Positions 25,566 to 33,651 of a DNA stretch of 64,000 bases are shown here, in pieces. The position numbers and the translations under genes are program-made. How positions within the stretch are numbered: the stretch's first letter is position 1; every line of letters begins with the position of its first letter. Below the pieces are notes generated by a model that was not told the DNA's origin, did no database searches, and worked only from the letters and a program-made list of their open reading frames with translations. The DNA comes from JAQAZP01 sp965531145. GTDB lineage: Bacteria > Acidobacteriota > JAQAZP01. The DNA lies in assembly GCA_965531145.1 (NCBI GenBank), contig CBESOE010000005.1:1-64000 (forward strand), written 5' to 3'.

Positions 25566-25943
25566 GTGAAGAAGACTCTCAGCCTGGTGGCGTTTCTCGC
25601 CCTGGTCAGTGTGCTGGTGATGGCCGCCGAGATTCCGGCGGACAAAGATGTTTTGACCTTCGATGCAAAAATGGGGAAGGTGACCTTCAAGCACGCCGAG
25701 CATGCGAGCAGGATTGGTGACTGCGTGACCTGTCACCACAAAACCGAGGGTGACGCAGTTCCGCAGCTCTGTTCCGAGTGCCACATGCCCAAGGAGGTCA
25801 AGGACGAGGCCCCCAAACTGAAGGACGCCGTGCACCAGAACTGTCAGGGTTGCCACCAGGAAAAGGCTGACGCCGGCGAGGCCACCGGCCCGCTGAAGAA
25901 GAAGTGCAAGGAGTGCCACATCAAGGAGAAGGCGGCCGAGTAG
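25566..25943 (+). CDS. Periplasmic tetrahaem cytochrome c (class III / c3-c7 type)
   Basis: 125 residues from a GTG at 25566, which follows GGGGAGGACG; the longer frame upstream has no such site. A signal peptide (VKKTLSLVAFLALVSVLVMAAE) precedes a mature domain of about 100 residues with four CxxCH haem sites (CVTCH, CSECH, CQGCH, CKECH). Extra histidines (KHAEH, HHK, VHQNC) are suitable as distal ligands for bis-His haems. Family knowledge: small class III cytochromes shuttle low-potential electrons in the periplasm between membrane complexes and terminal reductases. The 20-haem membrane cytochrome gene starts 71 bases downstream in the same direction and is the obvious partner. Confidence 0.92.
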   Translation: MKKTLSLVAFLALVSVLVMAAEIPADKDVLTFDAKMGKVTFKHAEHASRIGDCVTCHHKTEGDAVPQLCSECHMPKEVKDEAPKLKDAVHQNCQGCHQEKADAGEATGPLKKKCKECHIKEKAAE

Positions 25944-26014
25944 CCTTTTCGCCAGTGCATCCCACGCACGTCCTTACGGCCTGACCGGCGGTCCGCACCG
26001 CGAGGTTTCACTTG

Positions 26015-28927
26015 ATGGTCGTTCGCTTTGACAGTCCCCGTGAGCACCGGGTCGTCCACGGCCTGGTGCTGATCCTCTCCGCCCTGCTCTGCCTCTCTTC
26101 CCTCTCCCCTCTGCTTCAGGCCCAGGAAAACGACGAATGCCTGATGTGCCACGAAGAGTCGGATATGACCGGCTTCCGTGGGGACCAGGAGATTTCGGTC
26201 TATGTCGATCCCGAGCTGTATGGCGATTCGGTCCACGCGGACATGGACTGCATCGACTGCCACATCGACCTCAGCGGCATCGAGATGGAGCACGACGAGG
26301 ACGTGGAGCCGGTGGACTGCTCCATGTGCCATGACGAGCAGGCCGAAATGCACGCGATCTCGCTGCACGGCCGGGCGGCGGCCCGGGGTGACGCCATGGC
26401 CCCCACCTGTGCCGATTGCCACGGTAACCACCACATTCTTTTCTCGTCCGACATCCACTCCCCCACCAGCAGGCTGAACATCCCGCTGCTCTGCGGCACC
26501 TGCCACAGGGAAGGGGCGCCGGTGGAGCGCGACCGGGATATCCCCCAGGACCGGATCCTGGCCAACTACTCCATGTCGATCCATGGTGAAGGGCTGTTCC
26601 TCAAGGGGCTCACCGTCACCGCCGTCTGCACCTCCTGCCACACGGCCCACGAGATCCTGTCGCACAACGACCCCCGGTCGAGCATCCACCACAACAACGT
26701 GGCCGCCACCTGCACCGTCTGTCATGCACGGATCGAGGAAGTGCACGTCAAGGTGATCGAGGGCCGGCTGTGGGAAGAGGAACCGCACAAGATCCCGGCC
26801 TGTGTGGACTGCCACCAGCCGCACGAGATCAGGCGCTCACCGCTCAACCCCAAGCGTGTGGCCAACAAGGAATGCCTGCATTGCCACGCGGATTCTGAAT
26901 TGACCATGGATCGGGACGGGGAGCAGGTGTCGCTGTTCATGGACGAAGAGGTGTTCGACCTTGCCATGCACGCCCAGGTGGCCTGCGCCCAGTGCCACAC
27001 CGAAGTCGATTCCTCCTCCGAGCGGCCCTGCAGCACGATCACCAAACCGGTCGACTGCGCCATCTGCCACGCCGAGGTGGTGACCTGGTACGAGTCGAGC
27101 ACCCACGGGAAACTGGCGCTGGAAGGGGACCCGGAAGCCCCCGGGTGCCTCTCGTGCCACGACCAGCACGCTACGGAAAGCCACCTGCTGCCCACCTCTC
27201 CCACGTACAACCACAATGTTCCCGAGCTGTGCGGCACGTGCCACGCCGAAGGCGGCAACGTGGCCGAGCGGGTGAAAGCCCTGGCCGCCGAGCACATGGA
27301 CGAGAGCCAGGCCGTGTGCAACGAATGCCACGACCGGGGTCCGCTGGGCGGATCACCCAATGTCGTGATGCCCCAGGTCTCCGACATCGTGGGCAGCTAT
27401 CTGCGCAGCACCCACGGCAAAGGCCTGCTGGAGAGCGGGCTGGCGGTATCGGCCAGCTGTGTCGACTGTCACACCACACACCGCATGCTGCCGCCCCACG
27501 ATCCCGAATCCTCGGTCCACCCGGGCAACCTGGCCGACACCTGCGGCGAGTGCCACTCCGGAATCGCGTCTCAGATCAAGGAGAGCATCCACTGGCCGGA
27601 AAACAACGACAAGGGCCCGGTGCCCACCTGTGAGTATTGCCACACCTCGCACTCCATCTGTCGCACCACCAAGCGCGGTTTCCGGACGATGATGATGAAC
27701 CGCTGCGGCCACTGCCACGAGAAGGAGGCCGACACCTTCTTCGACACCTTCCACGGCAAGGTCTCCCGGCTGGGTGAACAGGCGGCAGCCAAGTGCTACG
27801 ACTGTCATGGGTCGCACAACATCCTGCCCACCAGCGATCCGGCGTCCATGCTCAGCTTTCACAACATCGTCGATACCTGCTCCAATTGCCACGAAGGTGC
27901 GCACCGGAAGTTCGCCGGGTATCTGACACACGCCACCCACCACGACCCGGAGAAATACCCCTTCCTCTTCTGGTCCTTCTGGGGGATGACCATCCTGCTG
28001 GTGGGTACGCTATCGCTCTCGCTGCTCCACACCCTGGCCTGGCTCTACCGGCTCTGGCGTTCACGCAAGGAGTGGCGGGCCGTGCACAAACCGGAGCCGG
28101 GCGAGAAGTTCTACCGGCGTTTCACTTCGGGCCAGCGGGTGAACCACGCGGTGATGCTGCTCAGTTTCTTCATCCTCGCCATCACCGGCATGACGCTCAA
28201 GTTCTCCTACACCGACTGGGCCCAGGTAGTCTCCAACCTGCTGGGCGGGTTCGAAACCATGGGCAGCCTGCACCGCTTCGGCGCCATCGTCATGATCACC
28301 ATCTTCGTCGCCCACCTGTTCAACGTCGGGCGACGTAAAAAAGAGACGGGGCTGTCCTGGTGGAAATTTATCTTCGGTCCCGGTTCGATGATGTTCAACG
28401 GTACCGATTTGAAGGAGCTCATCGGGTCAGTCAAATGGTTCCTCGGCAGGGGGCCGAGACCACAGTACGGCCGGTTCACCTACTGGGAAAAATTCGACTA
28501 CTTCGCGGTCTTCTGGGGAGTCTTCATCATCGGTGGCACCGGGCTTCTGCTCTGGTTCCCGGAGTTTTTCACCCGGTTCCTGCCCGGCCGCTCGGTAAAT
28601 GTGGCCACTGTGATCCACAGCGATGAAGCTCTGCTGGCCACGGCGTTCATCTTTACCATTCACTTCTTCAACACCCACTTCCGCCCGGACAAGTTCCCCA
28701 TGGATCCGGTGATTTTCACCGGCCGCGTGCCGCTGGAAGAGCTGAAGCACGACAAGCCCAGGGAATACGAGCAGATGGTGGCTGAGGGCAAACTGGAGGA
28801 GTTGCTGGTGGATCCCTACCCGGACAACGTGGTGAAGATGATGAAGATCTTCGGCTTCACCGCCCTGGCCACCGGCTTGACCCTGATCCTTCTGATCATC
28901 GCTGCCATGACCATCGGCTACAAATAA
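26015..28927 (+). CDS. 20-haem cytochrome c fused to a b-type membrane domain
   Basis: 970 residues from the ATG at 26015 behind GAGG; a TTG directly before it is an alternative. Signal peptide, then about 600 residues holding 20 CxxCH motifs by my count, from CLMCH to CSNCH. They sit in recurring blocks of the form STHG-x10-15-CxxCH-TAH-x-LP-x-DP-x-SS-H, indicating internal duplication. From about 640 to the end there are five or so membrane helices with haem-b candidate histidines (NHAVMLLSFF, LHRFGAIVMITIFVAHLF, IHFFNTHF), as in cytochrome b561/formate-dehydrogenase gamma domains. It likely oxidises menaquinol or ubiquinol and passes electrons along the periplasmic haem wire to the tetrahaem cytochrome or to acceptors beyond. 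No reductase subunit is adjacent. Confidence 0.9.
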   Translation: MVVRFDSPREHRVVHGLVLILSALLCLSSLSPLLQAQENDECLMCHEESDMTGFRGDQEISVYVDPELYGDSVHADMDCIDCHIDLSGIEMEHDEDVEPVDCSMCHDEQAEMHAISLHGRAAARGDAMAPTCADCHGNHHILFSSDIHSPTSRLNIPLLCGTCHREGAPVERDRDIPQDRILANYSMSIHGEGLFLKGLTVTAVCTSCHTAHEILSHNDPRSSIHHNNVAATCTVCHARIEEVHVKVIEGRLWEEEPHKIPACVDCHQPHEIRRSPLNPKRVANKECLHCHADSELTMDRDGEQVSLFMDEEVFDLAMHAQVACAQCHTEVDSSSERPCSTITKPVDCAICHAEVVTWYESSTHGKLALEGDPEAPGCLSCHDQHATESHLLPTSPTYNHNVPELCGTCHAEGGNVAERVKALAAEHMDESQAVCNECHDRGPLGGSPNVVMPQVSDIVGSYLRSTHGKGLLESGLAVSASCVDCHTTHRMLPPHDPESSVHPGNLADTCGECHSGIASQIKESIHWPENNDKGPVPTCEYCHTSHSICRTTKRGFRTMMMNRCGHCHEKEADTFFDTFHGKVSRLGEQAAAKCYDCHGSHNILPTSDPASMLSFHNIVDTCSNCHEGAHRKFAGYLTHATHHDPEKYPFLFWSFWGMTILLVGTLSLSLLHTLAWLYRLWRSRKEWRAVHKPEPGEKFYRRFTSGQRVNHAVMLLSFFILAITGMTLKFSYTDWAQVVSNLLGGFETMGSLHRFGAIVMITIFVAHLFNVGRRKKETGLSWWKFIFGPGSMMFNGTDLKELIGSVKWFLGRGPRPQYGRFTYWEKFDYFAVFWGVFIIGGTGLLLWFPEFFTRFLPGRSVNVATVIHSDEALLATAFIFTIHFFNTHFRPDKFPMDPVIFTGRVPLEELKHDKPREYEQMVAEGKLEELLVDPYPDNVVKMMKIFGFTALATGLTLILLIIAAMTIGYK

Positions 28928-28930
28928 TTC

Positions 28931-29055
28931 GAATGAAATGGGGTCAGGCACCTTGTTGTTTCATTCCAAAGACTTTCTTTCGTAGACCAAATCAACTGGC
29001 CCGTGCTGGTTCAGGCTGAATGAATACAGATGGTGCCAGGCACCATTCATATTCA
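28931..29055. repeat. Paired palindromes between the convergent cytochrome genes
   Basis: The first element (28931-28966) has arms GAATGAAA / TTTCATTC enclosing GGGGTCAGGCACC. The second (29017-29055) has a core ATGGTGCCAGGCACCAT inside imperfect GAATGAAT / TTCATATTC arms. Both contain (G)TCAGGCACC or GCCAGGCACC, so they look like two diverged copies of one REP-like unit. The site may also act as a bidirectional terminator. Confidence 0.5.
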
Positions 29056-29078
29056 CAGGAGTGCGAGAGAATTTCCTG

Positions 29079-31082
29079 CTATTCGCCGGGAGCCTGGTCC
29101 GACTCAGGCGGCGGTGACACACTCTCCAACTGCTTGCGCAGCCGCTGCTCGGTCACCTTTCGTGCTTCATCCACGTGCTCGGGATGCTCGTGGCGATACA
29201 TCTCCTCGGGCATCAAACCGGTGAGCCAGCTGGGGTTCATCGGGTAAACCGCCGGGTTGAACACCGTGGAATAGAGGTGCCAGACCAGGATGGCCAGCGA
29301 TGCCAGCCAGGCTTCCCAGAAATGGATCACCAGCGCCACATCGAGAAAGCCCTTGGGCAGGAAACTGATGAACCAGTTGTCGAACCAGAGCAGCAGGCCG
29401 GTGACCACCATCACCGCCGTGCCCCAGACCAGCGCCCAGTATTCAGCCTTCTCCACGTAGCTGAAGCGATGGAATCGGGGGGATTCTTTCCGACGGCCGA
29501 TACAGTAGAGAATGCGCTGCCAGAACTGGGTGAAATCCGCGGGCAGGGGCATCATGTCCTTGACGAACTCCCGGCCCCGGCGGCTGGTGGTGAGGTAAAG
29601 AACGTGCCAGATCACCGTCATGCTGAAAATCACCGCGGCGAACCGGTGCACCAGGCCTCGCAGCTCGAACCCCCCTTCCCAACCGAAGAAGACCTTTGCC
29701 AGGAAGCTCTCGTCATAGGTCAGGGCAAAGCCGGAAGCCACCAGCGTGATGAAGCTGATCATCAGGAAGGTGTGCTGCCAGACCTCGTTGAGCCGCATGC
29801 GCCGCACCTGGGGCCGCCGGTTCATCATCAACTTGATGTGCCGGCCCAGGTCAATCAGCCAGTGAAGCACCATCAGGCCAATGATCACCACGATGGCGAT
29901 GATGTAGATCTTCTCCACCAGGTCAGCCAGCGGCGTGCGCAGACCCTCCCCGGTGACCCCGTGGATCGGCATGGCCGCCATCTTCTCCGAGATCCCCGGG
30001 TGGCAGTCGCCGCAGGTGTGCTGCAGATTCTCCGGGTGAACCGTGGAGGCGGGGTTGGAGCTGGGAAGGATCCGGTGCACCCCGTGGCACGAAGCACAGT
30101 TGGCCACGTGGGTGTCGCCAGCCTTGCTCTTCAGGCCGTGGTAACTGTCGATAAAGGTGGCCAGACGGCCGGAACGCAGACCGTATTTTTCGTTGAGGAT
30201 GGCCGACTCGTGGCAGGGGGAGCAGGTTTCCTCGGCCAACCGGGCGCTGGAGACGGGAGACCGCGGGTCGTCTGGAGAAATGATCCCGTGCTCGCCATGG
30301 CAGTTGGTGCAGACCGGGGCGTCCGTCTCGCCGCGCTCCACCAGGTGGCCGTGGATTCCCTCCATGAAGTCGCTTTCCACCCCCCGGTGGCACTTGCCGC
30401 AGGTCTGGGGGATGTTGAAGTGGTTGATCGAGGATTCCTGGTGGCCCGGCGACAGGATCTTGTGTGCCGTGCCACCGGTGGAGTGGCAGTCGTTGCAGGT
30501 GGCGGCCACATAGATACCGCCCTTGGCCGCCATGCCGTGGACGCTGCCCTGGTAGATGGCGATGGGATTGTCGATGAGGATCTCGTATTTCTTGGTCAGG
30601 TCGATGTTTTCGTGGCACTTGCCGCAGGTGGAGGGCAAATTCACCGGGTGGGTCCTGGCCAGCTTGACGCTGGAGGGCAGCACGTCGTGGTCTCCGTGGC
30701 AGTCCTTGCACTGGGGCATATCCTCGCAGGAACCGATGGCCGCACGGCCATGGGCCTGGTACTGCTCGCCGGCATCTTCATGACACATCCGGCAGCCCTC
30801 GCACCCCACCACGAATTCGGACGTCTCGTCGTGCGGATCCGTGTCCTTGTCGATGTGGCAGTCGAGGCACTCGAAGTCCCGGTGGATCGAGTGCGAAAGA
30901 TCTTCCCCGAACTCCGTGCCGTGACTGCTCTCCTCGTGGCACATCACACAGTCTTCGCTGGTGAGCGCTACGGCATCATCATCCTGGGCCGGCAAACTGA
31001 CGGCAAAAAGCAAGGGCAGGACAAGGACGAGAAGCCACAGTGCAAAAATCGTGTTCCAGGAAGTGCCTCGGCATCGGCTCAT
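29079..31082 (-). CDS. 11-haem cytochrome c fused to a b-type membrane domain
   Basis: 667 residues; the ATG at 31082 follows GGAGGCACTCCTG. Signal peptide, then 11 CxxCH motifs (CVMCH, CLDCH, CRMCH, CKDCH, CGKCH, CNDCH, CGKCH, CTNCH, CSPCH, CASCH, CGDCH) in about 350 residues, with the same HG-x-CxxCH-x-H-x-IL-x-S-x-P-x-S-x-H block as the 20-haem protein. The C-terminal half has about five membrane helices (YIIAIVVIIGLMVLHWLI, TFLMISFITLVASGFAL, FAAVIFSMTVIWHVLYL and others) with b-haem histidines, ending in a soluble charged tail. It is a paralogue of 26015-28927 and is transcribed towards it. Likely a second quinol-linked periplasmic electron conduit with a different partner. Confidence 0.88.
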   Translation of the reverse strand: MSRCRGTSWNTIFALWLLVLVLPLLFAVSLPAQDDDAVALTSEDCVMCHEESSHGTEFGEDLSHSIHRDFECLDCHIDKDTDPHDETSEFVVGCEGCRMCHEDAGEQYQAHGRAAIGSCEDMPQCKDCHGDHDVLPSSVKLARTHPVNLPSTCGKCHENIDLTKKYEILIDNPIAIYQGSVHGMAAKGGIYVAATCNDCHSTGGTAHKILSPGHQESSINHFNIPQTCGKCHRGVESDFMEGIHGHLVERGETDAPVCTNCHGEHGIISPDDPRSPVSSARLAEETCSPCHESAILNEKYGLRSGRLATFIDSYHGLKSKAGDTHVANCASCHGVHRILPSSNPASTVHPENLQHTCGDCHPGISEKMAAMPIHGVTGEGLRTPLADLVEKIYIIAIVVIIGLMVLHWLIDLGRHIKLMMNRRPQVRRMRLNEVWQHTFLMISFITLVASGFALTYDESFLAKVFFGWEGGFELRGLVHRFAAVIFSMTVIWHVLYLTTSRRGREFVKDMMPLPADFTQFWQRILYCIGRRKESPRFHRFSYVEKAEYWALVWGTAVMVVTGLLLWFDNWFISFLPKGFLDVALVIHFWEAWLASLAILVWHLYSTVFNPAVYPMNPSWLTGLMPEEMYRHEHPEHVDEARKVTEQRLRKQLESVSPPPESDQAPGE

Positions 31083-31531
31083 CAGGAGTGCCTCCAGAAT
31101 CCCGGTTCAAATCGCCCTGCCGCGCAGCAGCGCACGGGCCGAAACAGACGGCCACGACAGGCGGAACCGGCGGATGACAAGAATTCCGATTGGATGTGTG
31201 GGAATATGGGCCTTGCCGGCACACCTTGAGAGGATCGGTCGCAAGATGGCAAGCGCTCATTGATCATAGTACTCACAGGCGAGTCGTACTCGCAATTTCC
31301 TTATATCATCAATCCCAACTGTTCACAAAATATTGAACTGTTCGCGCCGGGGAAGATCCACCTCTGGGGCCGATGACCCACTGTTTGACGAGACACGCCC
31401 GATTCTCTATCCTGAACTTATCGACCGGCGGCAGCGCCGGCAGTGCGCGAACAGTGTATCTTGCATCCATATAGCCATATTGAGAGTTCCGGTTCGCCGA
31501 CAAATCGGACCGGCAGTCAGGAGGTAAACCA
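31083..31531. other. Divergent intergenic region with a palindrome
   Basis: 449 bases between the 11-haem gene and the Pcp-like gene. It contains a perfect small palindrome GCGAGTCGTACTCGC (31279-31293), an unassigned operator candidate, and the promoter at 31385-31413. No gene is seen. Confidence 0.4.
31385..31413 (+). promoter_or_regulatory. Sigma-70-like promoter for the Pcp-like gene
   Basis: TTGACG (31385-31390), a 17-base spacer and TATCCT (31408-31413); the leader to the ATG at 31532 is about 110 bases. Confidence 0.45.
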
Positions 31532-33439
31532 ATGCTGATCCAGACCAGGCAGCGGCCCATCCTCGGTGTTGTCCTGCTCGCGGTGCTGATCTGTGCCGCA
31601 ACGGCGGGCGAGGCCCTGGCCCAGGAATACCGCGAACCGGAGGGAACCCCCCTGCCCGAATACGCGCGCAAGATCCACATCGACCGCCCAGTGCCATTCA
31701 TCGTGGAGAAGGGCATGCGGGGTGCGCCCGAGCTGCCCAACGTCATGATCACCGGGTACTGGCCGCCGACCAACGAGATGCTGCGCCGTTTCAGTCCCGA
31801 CCCGGTGCAGAACCCCGACGGCTGGATCGGCGGAAACTGGGAGGGGCGAGGGTTCAATGTCTACGCCTTTTTCCCCGAATTCCCCGAGGGGCTGGGTCAG
31901 GGCGAGGGTGACTTCGAAGTGGACTACCAGGACACCTCGGCGGATTTCTGGCCCATAGCCGAACAGATCAGACCGGTGGCTATCATCACTTTTGGCCGGG
32001 CTTCGCCAAACCGGGATTGGGAGGTGGAGTGGCGCGGACGCAACCTGCCCGAGGCTGACTGGTTTCCCGACTACGCCGACCCGCGCAAACCCACACCATC
32101 CCCGCCCGACGACAGTGTCCCCGACAGCCACATCCGCTACTCCACCCTGCCGATGAATGACATCGTCGACGCCATCAACGACTCGGGGCTGAACATCAAC
32201 GCCTTTGCCGACACCACCGAGGACGCCGGCGCCTTTCTCTGCGAGTTTGTCGGCTACCATGCTGCCTGGTATCACGACCTCCACGAATCCGCCGGTGACC
32301 CGGATCAGGTCCTCTCCGCCGGCCACATCCACGTGGGGAGCAATATCGGGCTCCCCGATGCCATTGCCGCCGCCGAGATCACCGTGCGCAGCCTGCTCGA
32401 CAATCTCGCCCCCTTGCTGGCCCCGCAGGCCGGCCTGATCGCCGGCCCGGGGCCCGCGGAGAACAATCCGCCCACGGTCCGGGTCTTTGATGCGGAATCG
32501 TATGCCGCGCACCGCTACGAGTTCGACGCCTACGGCGTGCCCAAGTATGGCGTCAATGTCTCCGCCGGCGACCTGGACGGTGACGGGCTGGACGAGATTC
32601 TCACCGGCGCCGGGCCAGGCGCGGTCTTCGGCCCCCACGTCCGGGGTTTCGAAGCCTGGGGCACCCCACTGCCCGGGCTCAGCTTCCTCGCCTACGGCAC
32701 CAACAAGTACGGGGTGAACGTCTGTGCCGGTGACATCGACGGCGACGGTTTTGACGAGATCATCACCGGCGCCGGGCCGGGCGCGGTGTTCGGCCCCCAC
32801 GTCAGGGCCTGGAACTATGACGGGTCGCCTGGAGTGGCCGCGATACCCGGGGTGAGCTACTTCGCCTACGGCACCCCGAAGTGGGGGGCCAACGTGGCCT
32901 GCGGCGACATCGACGGCGACGGGTTCGACGAGATCGTCACCGGCCCCGGTCCGGGCTCGGTGTACGGCCCCCACGTCAGGGGCTGGAACGTGGACAACGG
33001 CCCGGCCGCCGCCATGCCCACGGTGAGCTACTTCGCCTACGGCACGCTGAAGTTCGGGGTCAATGTCTGCTGCGGTGACGTGGACGGTGACGGTATGGAC
33101 GAAATCATCACCGGCGCCGGACCGGGGGCGATCTTCGCCTCCCACGTCCGCGGCTGGAACTACGACAACGGCTCCATCGCCTCCCTCCCCGGATTCAGCT
33201 ACTTTGCCTGGCCCGAGAGCAGTTGCCGCTTCGGAGCCAAGGTCTTCTCCGGTGTGGACCTGGACGGCGACGGCAGCGACGAGCTGGTGGTGGGCGCAGG
33301 CCCCGACCCGGCGGTGGAATCCGCGCTCAAACTCTACCGCTACAACGGCTCGGCGGTCACCGAATCTCTCTCCCTGCAGCCCTTCCCCGCCGGCTGGACC
33401 CACGGTTCCACCGTGGCGGCAGGACGGTTTCAGGACTGA
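31532..33439 (+). CDS. Secreted pyroglutamyl-peptidase-like protein with cassette-A propeller tail
   Basis: 635 residues; the ATG at 31532 follows a perfect AGGAGG. Signal peptide at about 1-30. Residues about 65-295 read as a C15 (Pcp) domain. PNVMITGYWPPTNE replaces the usual VTGFEPF entry; E166 sits five residues before N171 (the ERxAxN spacing); C237 lies in DAGAFLCEFVGY; H267 lies in GHIHVG. The Glu-Cys-His triad is thus complete, and removal of N-terminal pyroglutamate or a related cyclic residue is possible. Residues 303-635 are a complete cassette A with five DxDGDG loops. Pcp enzymes are normally cytoplasmic, so a secreted, propeller-fused form is unusual. A terminator follows. Confidence 0.75.
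   Translation: MLIQTRQRPILGVVLLAVLICAATAGEALAQEYREPEGTPLPEYARKIHIDRPVPFIVEKGMRGAPELPNVMITGYWPPTNEMLRRFSPDPVQNPDGWIGGNWEGRGFNVYAFFPEFPEGLGQGEGDFEVDYQDTSADFWPIAEQIRPVAIITFGRASPNRDWEVEWRGRNLPEADWFPDYADPRKPTPSPPDDSVPDSHIRYSTLPMNDIVDAINDSGLNINAFADTTEDAGAFLCEFVGYHAAWYHDLHESAGDPDQVLSAGHIHVGSNIGLPDAIAAAEITVRSLLDNLAPLLAPQAGLIAGPGPAENNPPTVRVFDAESYAAHRYEFDAYGVPKYGVNVSAGDLDGDGLDEILTGAGPGAVFGPHVRGFEAWGTPLPGLSFLAYGTNKYGVNVCAGDIDGDGFDEIITGAGPGAVFGPHVRAWNYDGSPGVAAIPGVSYFAYGTPKWGANVACGDIDGDGFDEIVTGPGPGSVYGPHVRGWNVDNGPAAAMPTVSYFAYGTLKFGVNVCCGDVDGDGMDEIITGAGPGAIFASHVRGWNYDNGSIASLPGFSYFAWPESSCRFGAKVFSGVDLDGDGSDELVVGAGPDPAVESALKLYRYNGSAVTESLSLQPFPAGWTHGSTVAAGRFQD
32438..33439 (+). repeat. Cassette A (five-loop propeller), Pcp-like protein
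   Basis: 1002 bases, 333 residues. Starts IAGPGPAENNPPTVR, has five Ca-loop blades of about 57-58 residues, and ends HGSTVAAGRF. Strong DNA-level similarity to the other copies at the GGGGTCAACGTG and GACATCGACGG segments. Confidence 0.8.
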
Positions 33440-33459
33440 CATAAATCAGTAATCCCTGC

Positions 33460-33489
33460 AGCGCCCCTCCTCCCGGGGGGCGCTTTTTC
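33460..33489 (+). terminator. Rho-independent terminator
   Basis: Stem AGCGCCCC / GGGGCGCT followed by TTTTTCATTTTTT, 20 bases past the stop of the Pcp-like gene. Confidence 0.85.
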
Positions 33490-33651
33490 ATTTTTTATCG
33501 AACCCTGCCCCGCTTTCCCCGTTACTAATCACATAGTAGCCGGAACCAGATGATTTTCCGGCTCCATTCATCTCTGATAACTGGAGGTCTCTCGCCGCAT
33601 CCGGGGGGTATGCACTTTATTCATGTCCTTATGTGCAAGGAGACGTGCTCG

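Noticed and set aside
29175..33442. Long frames antisense to the 11-haem cytochrome (29175-31229) and to the Pcp-like/cassette gene (31517-33442)
   Set aside because: Shadows of genes with unmistakable CxxCH and DxDGDG motifs on the opposite strand.
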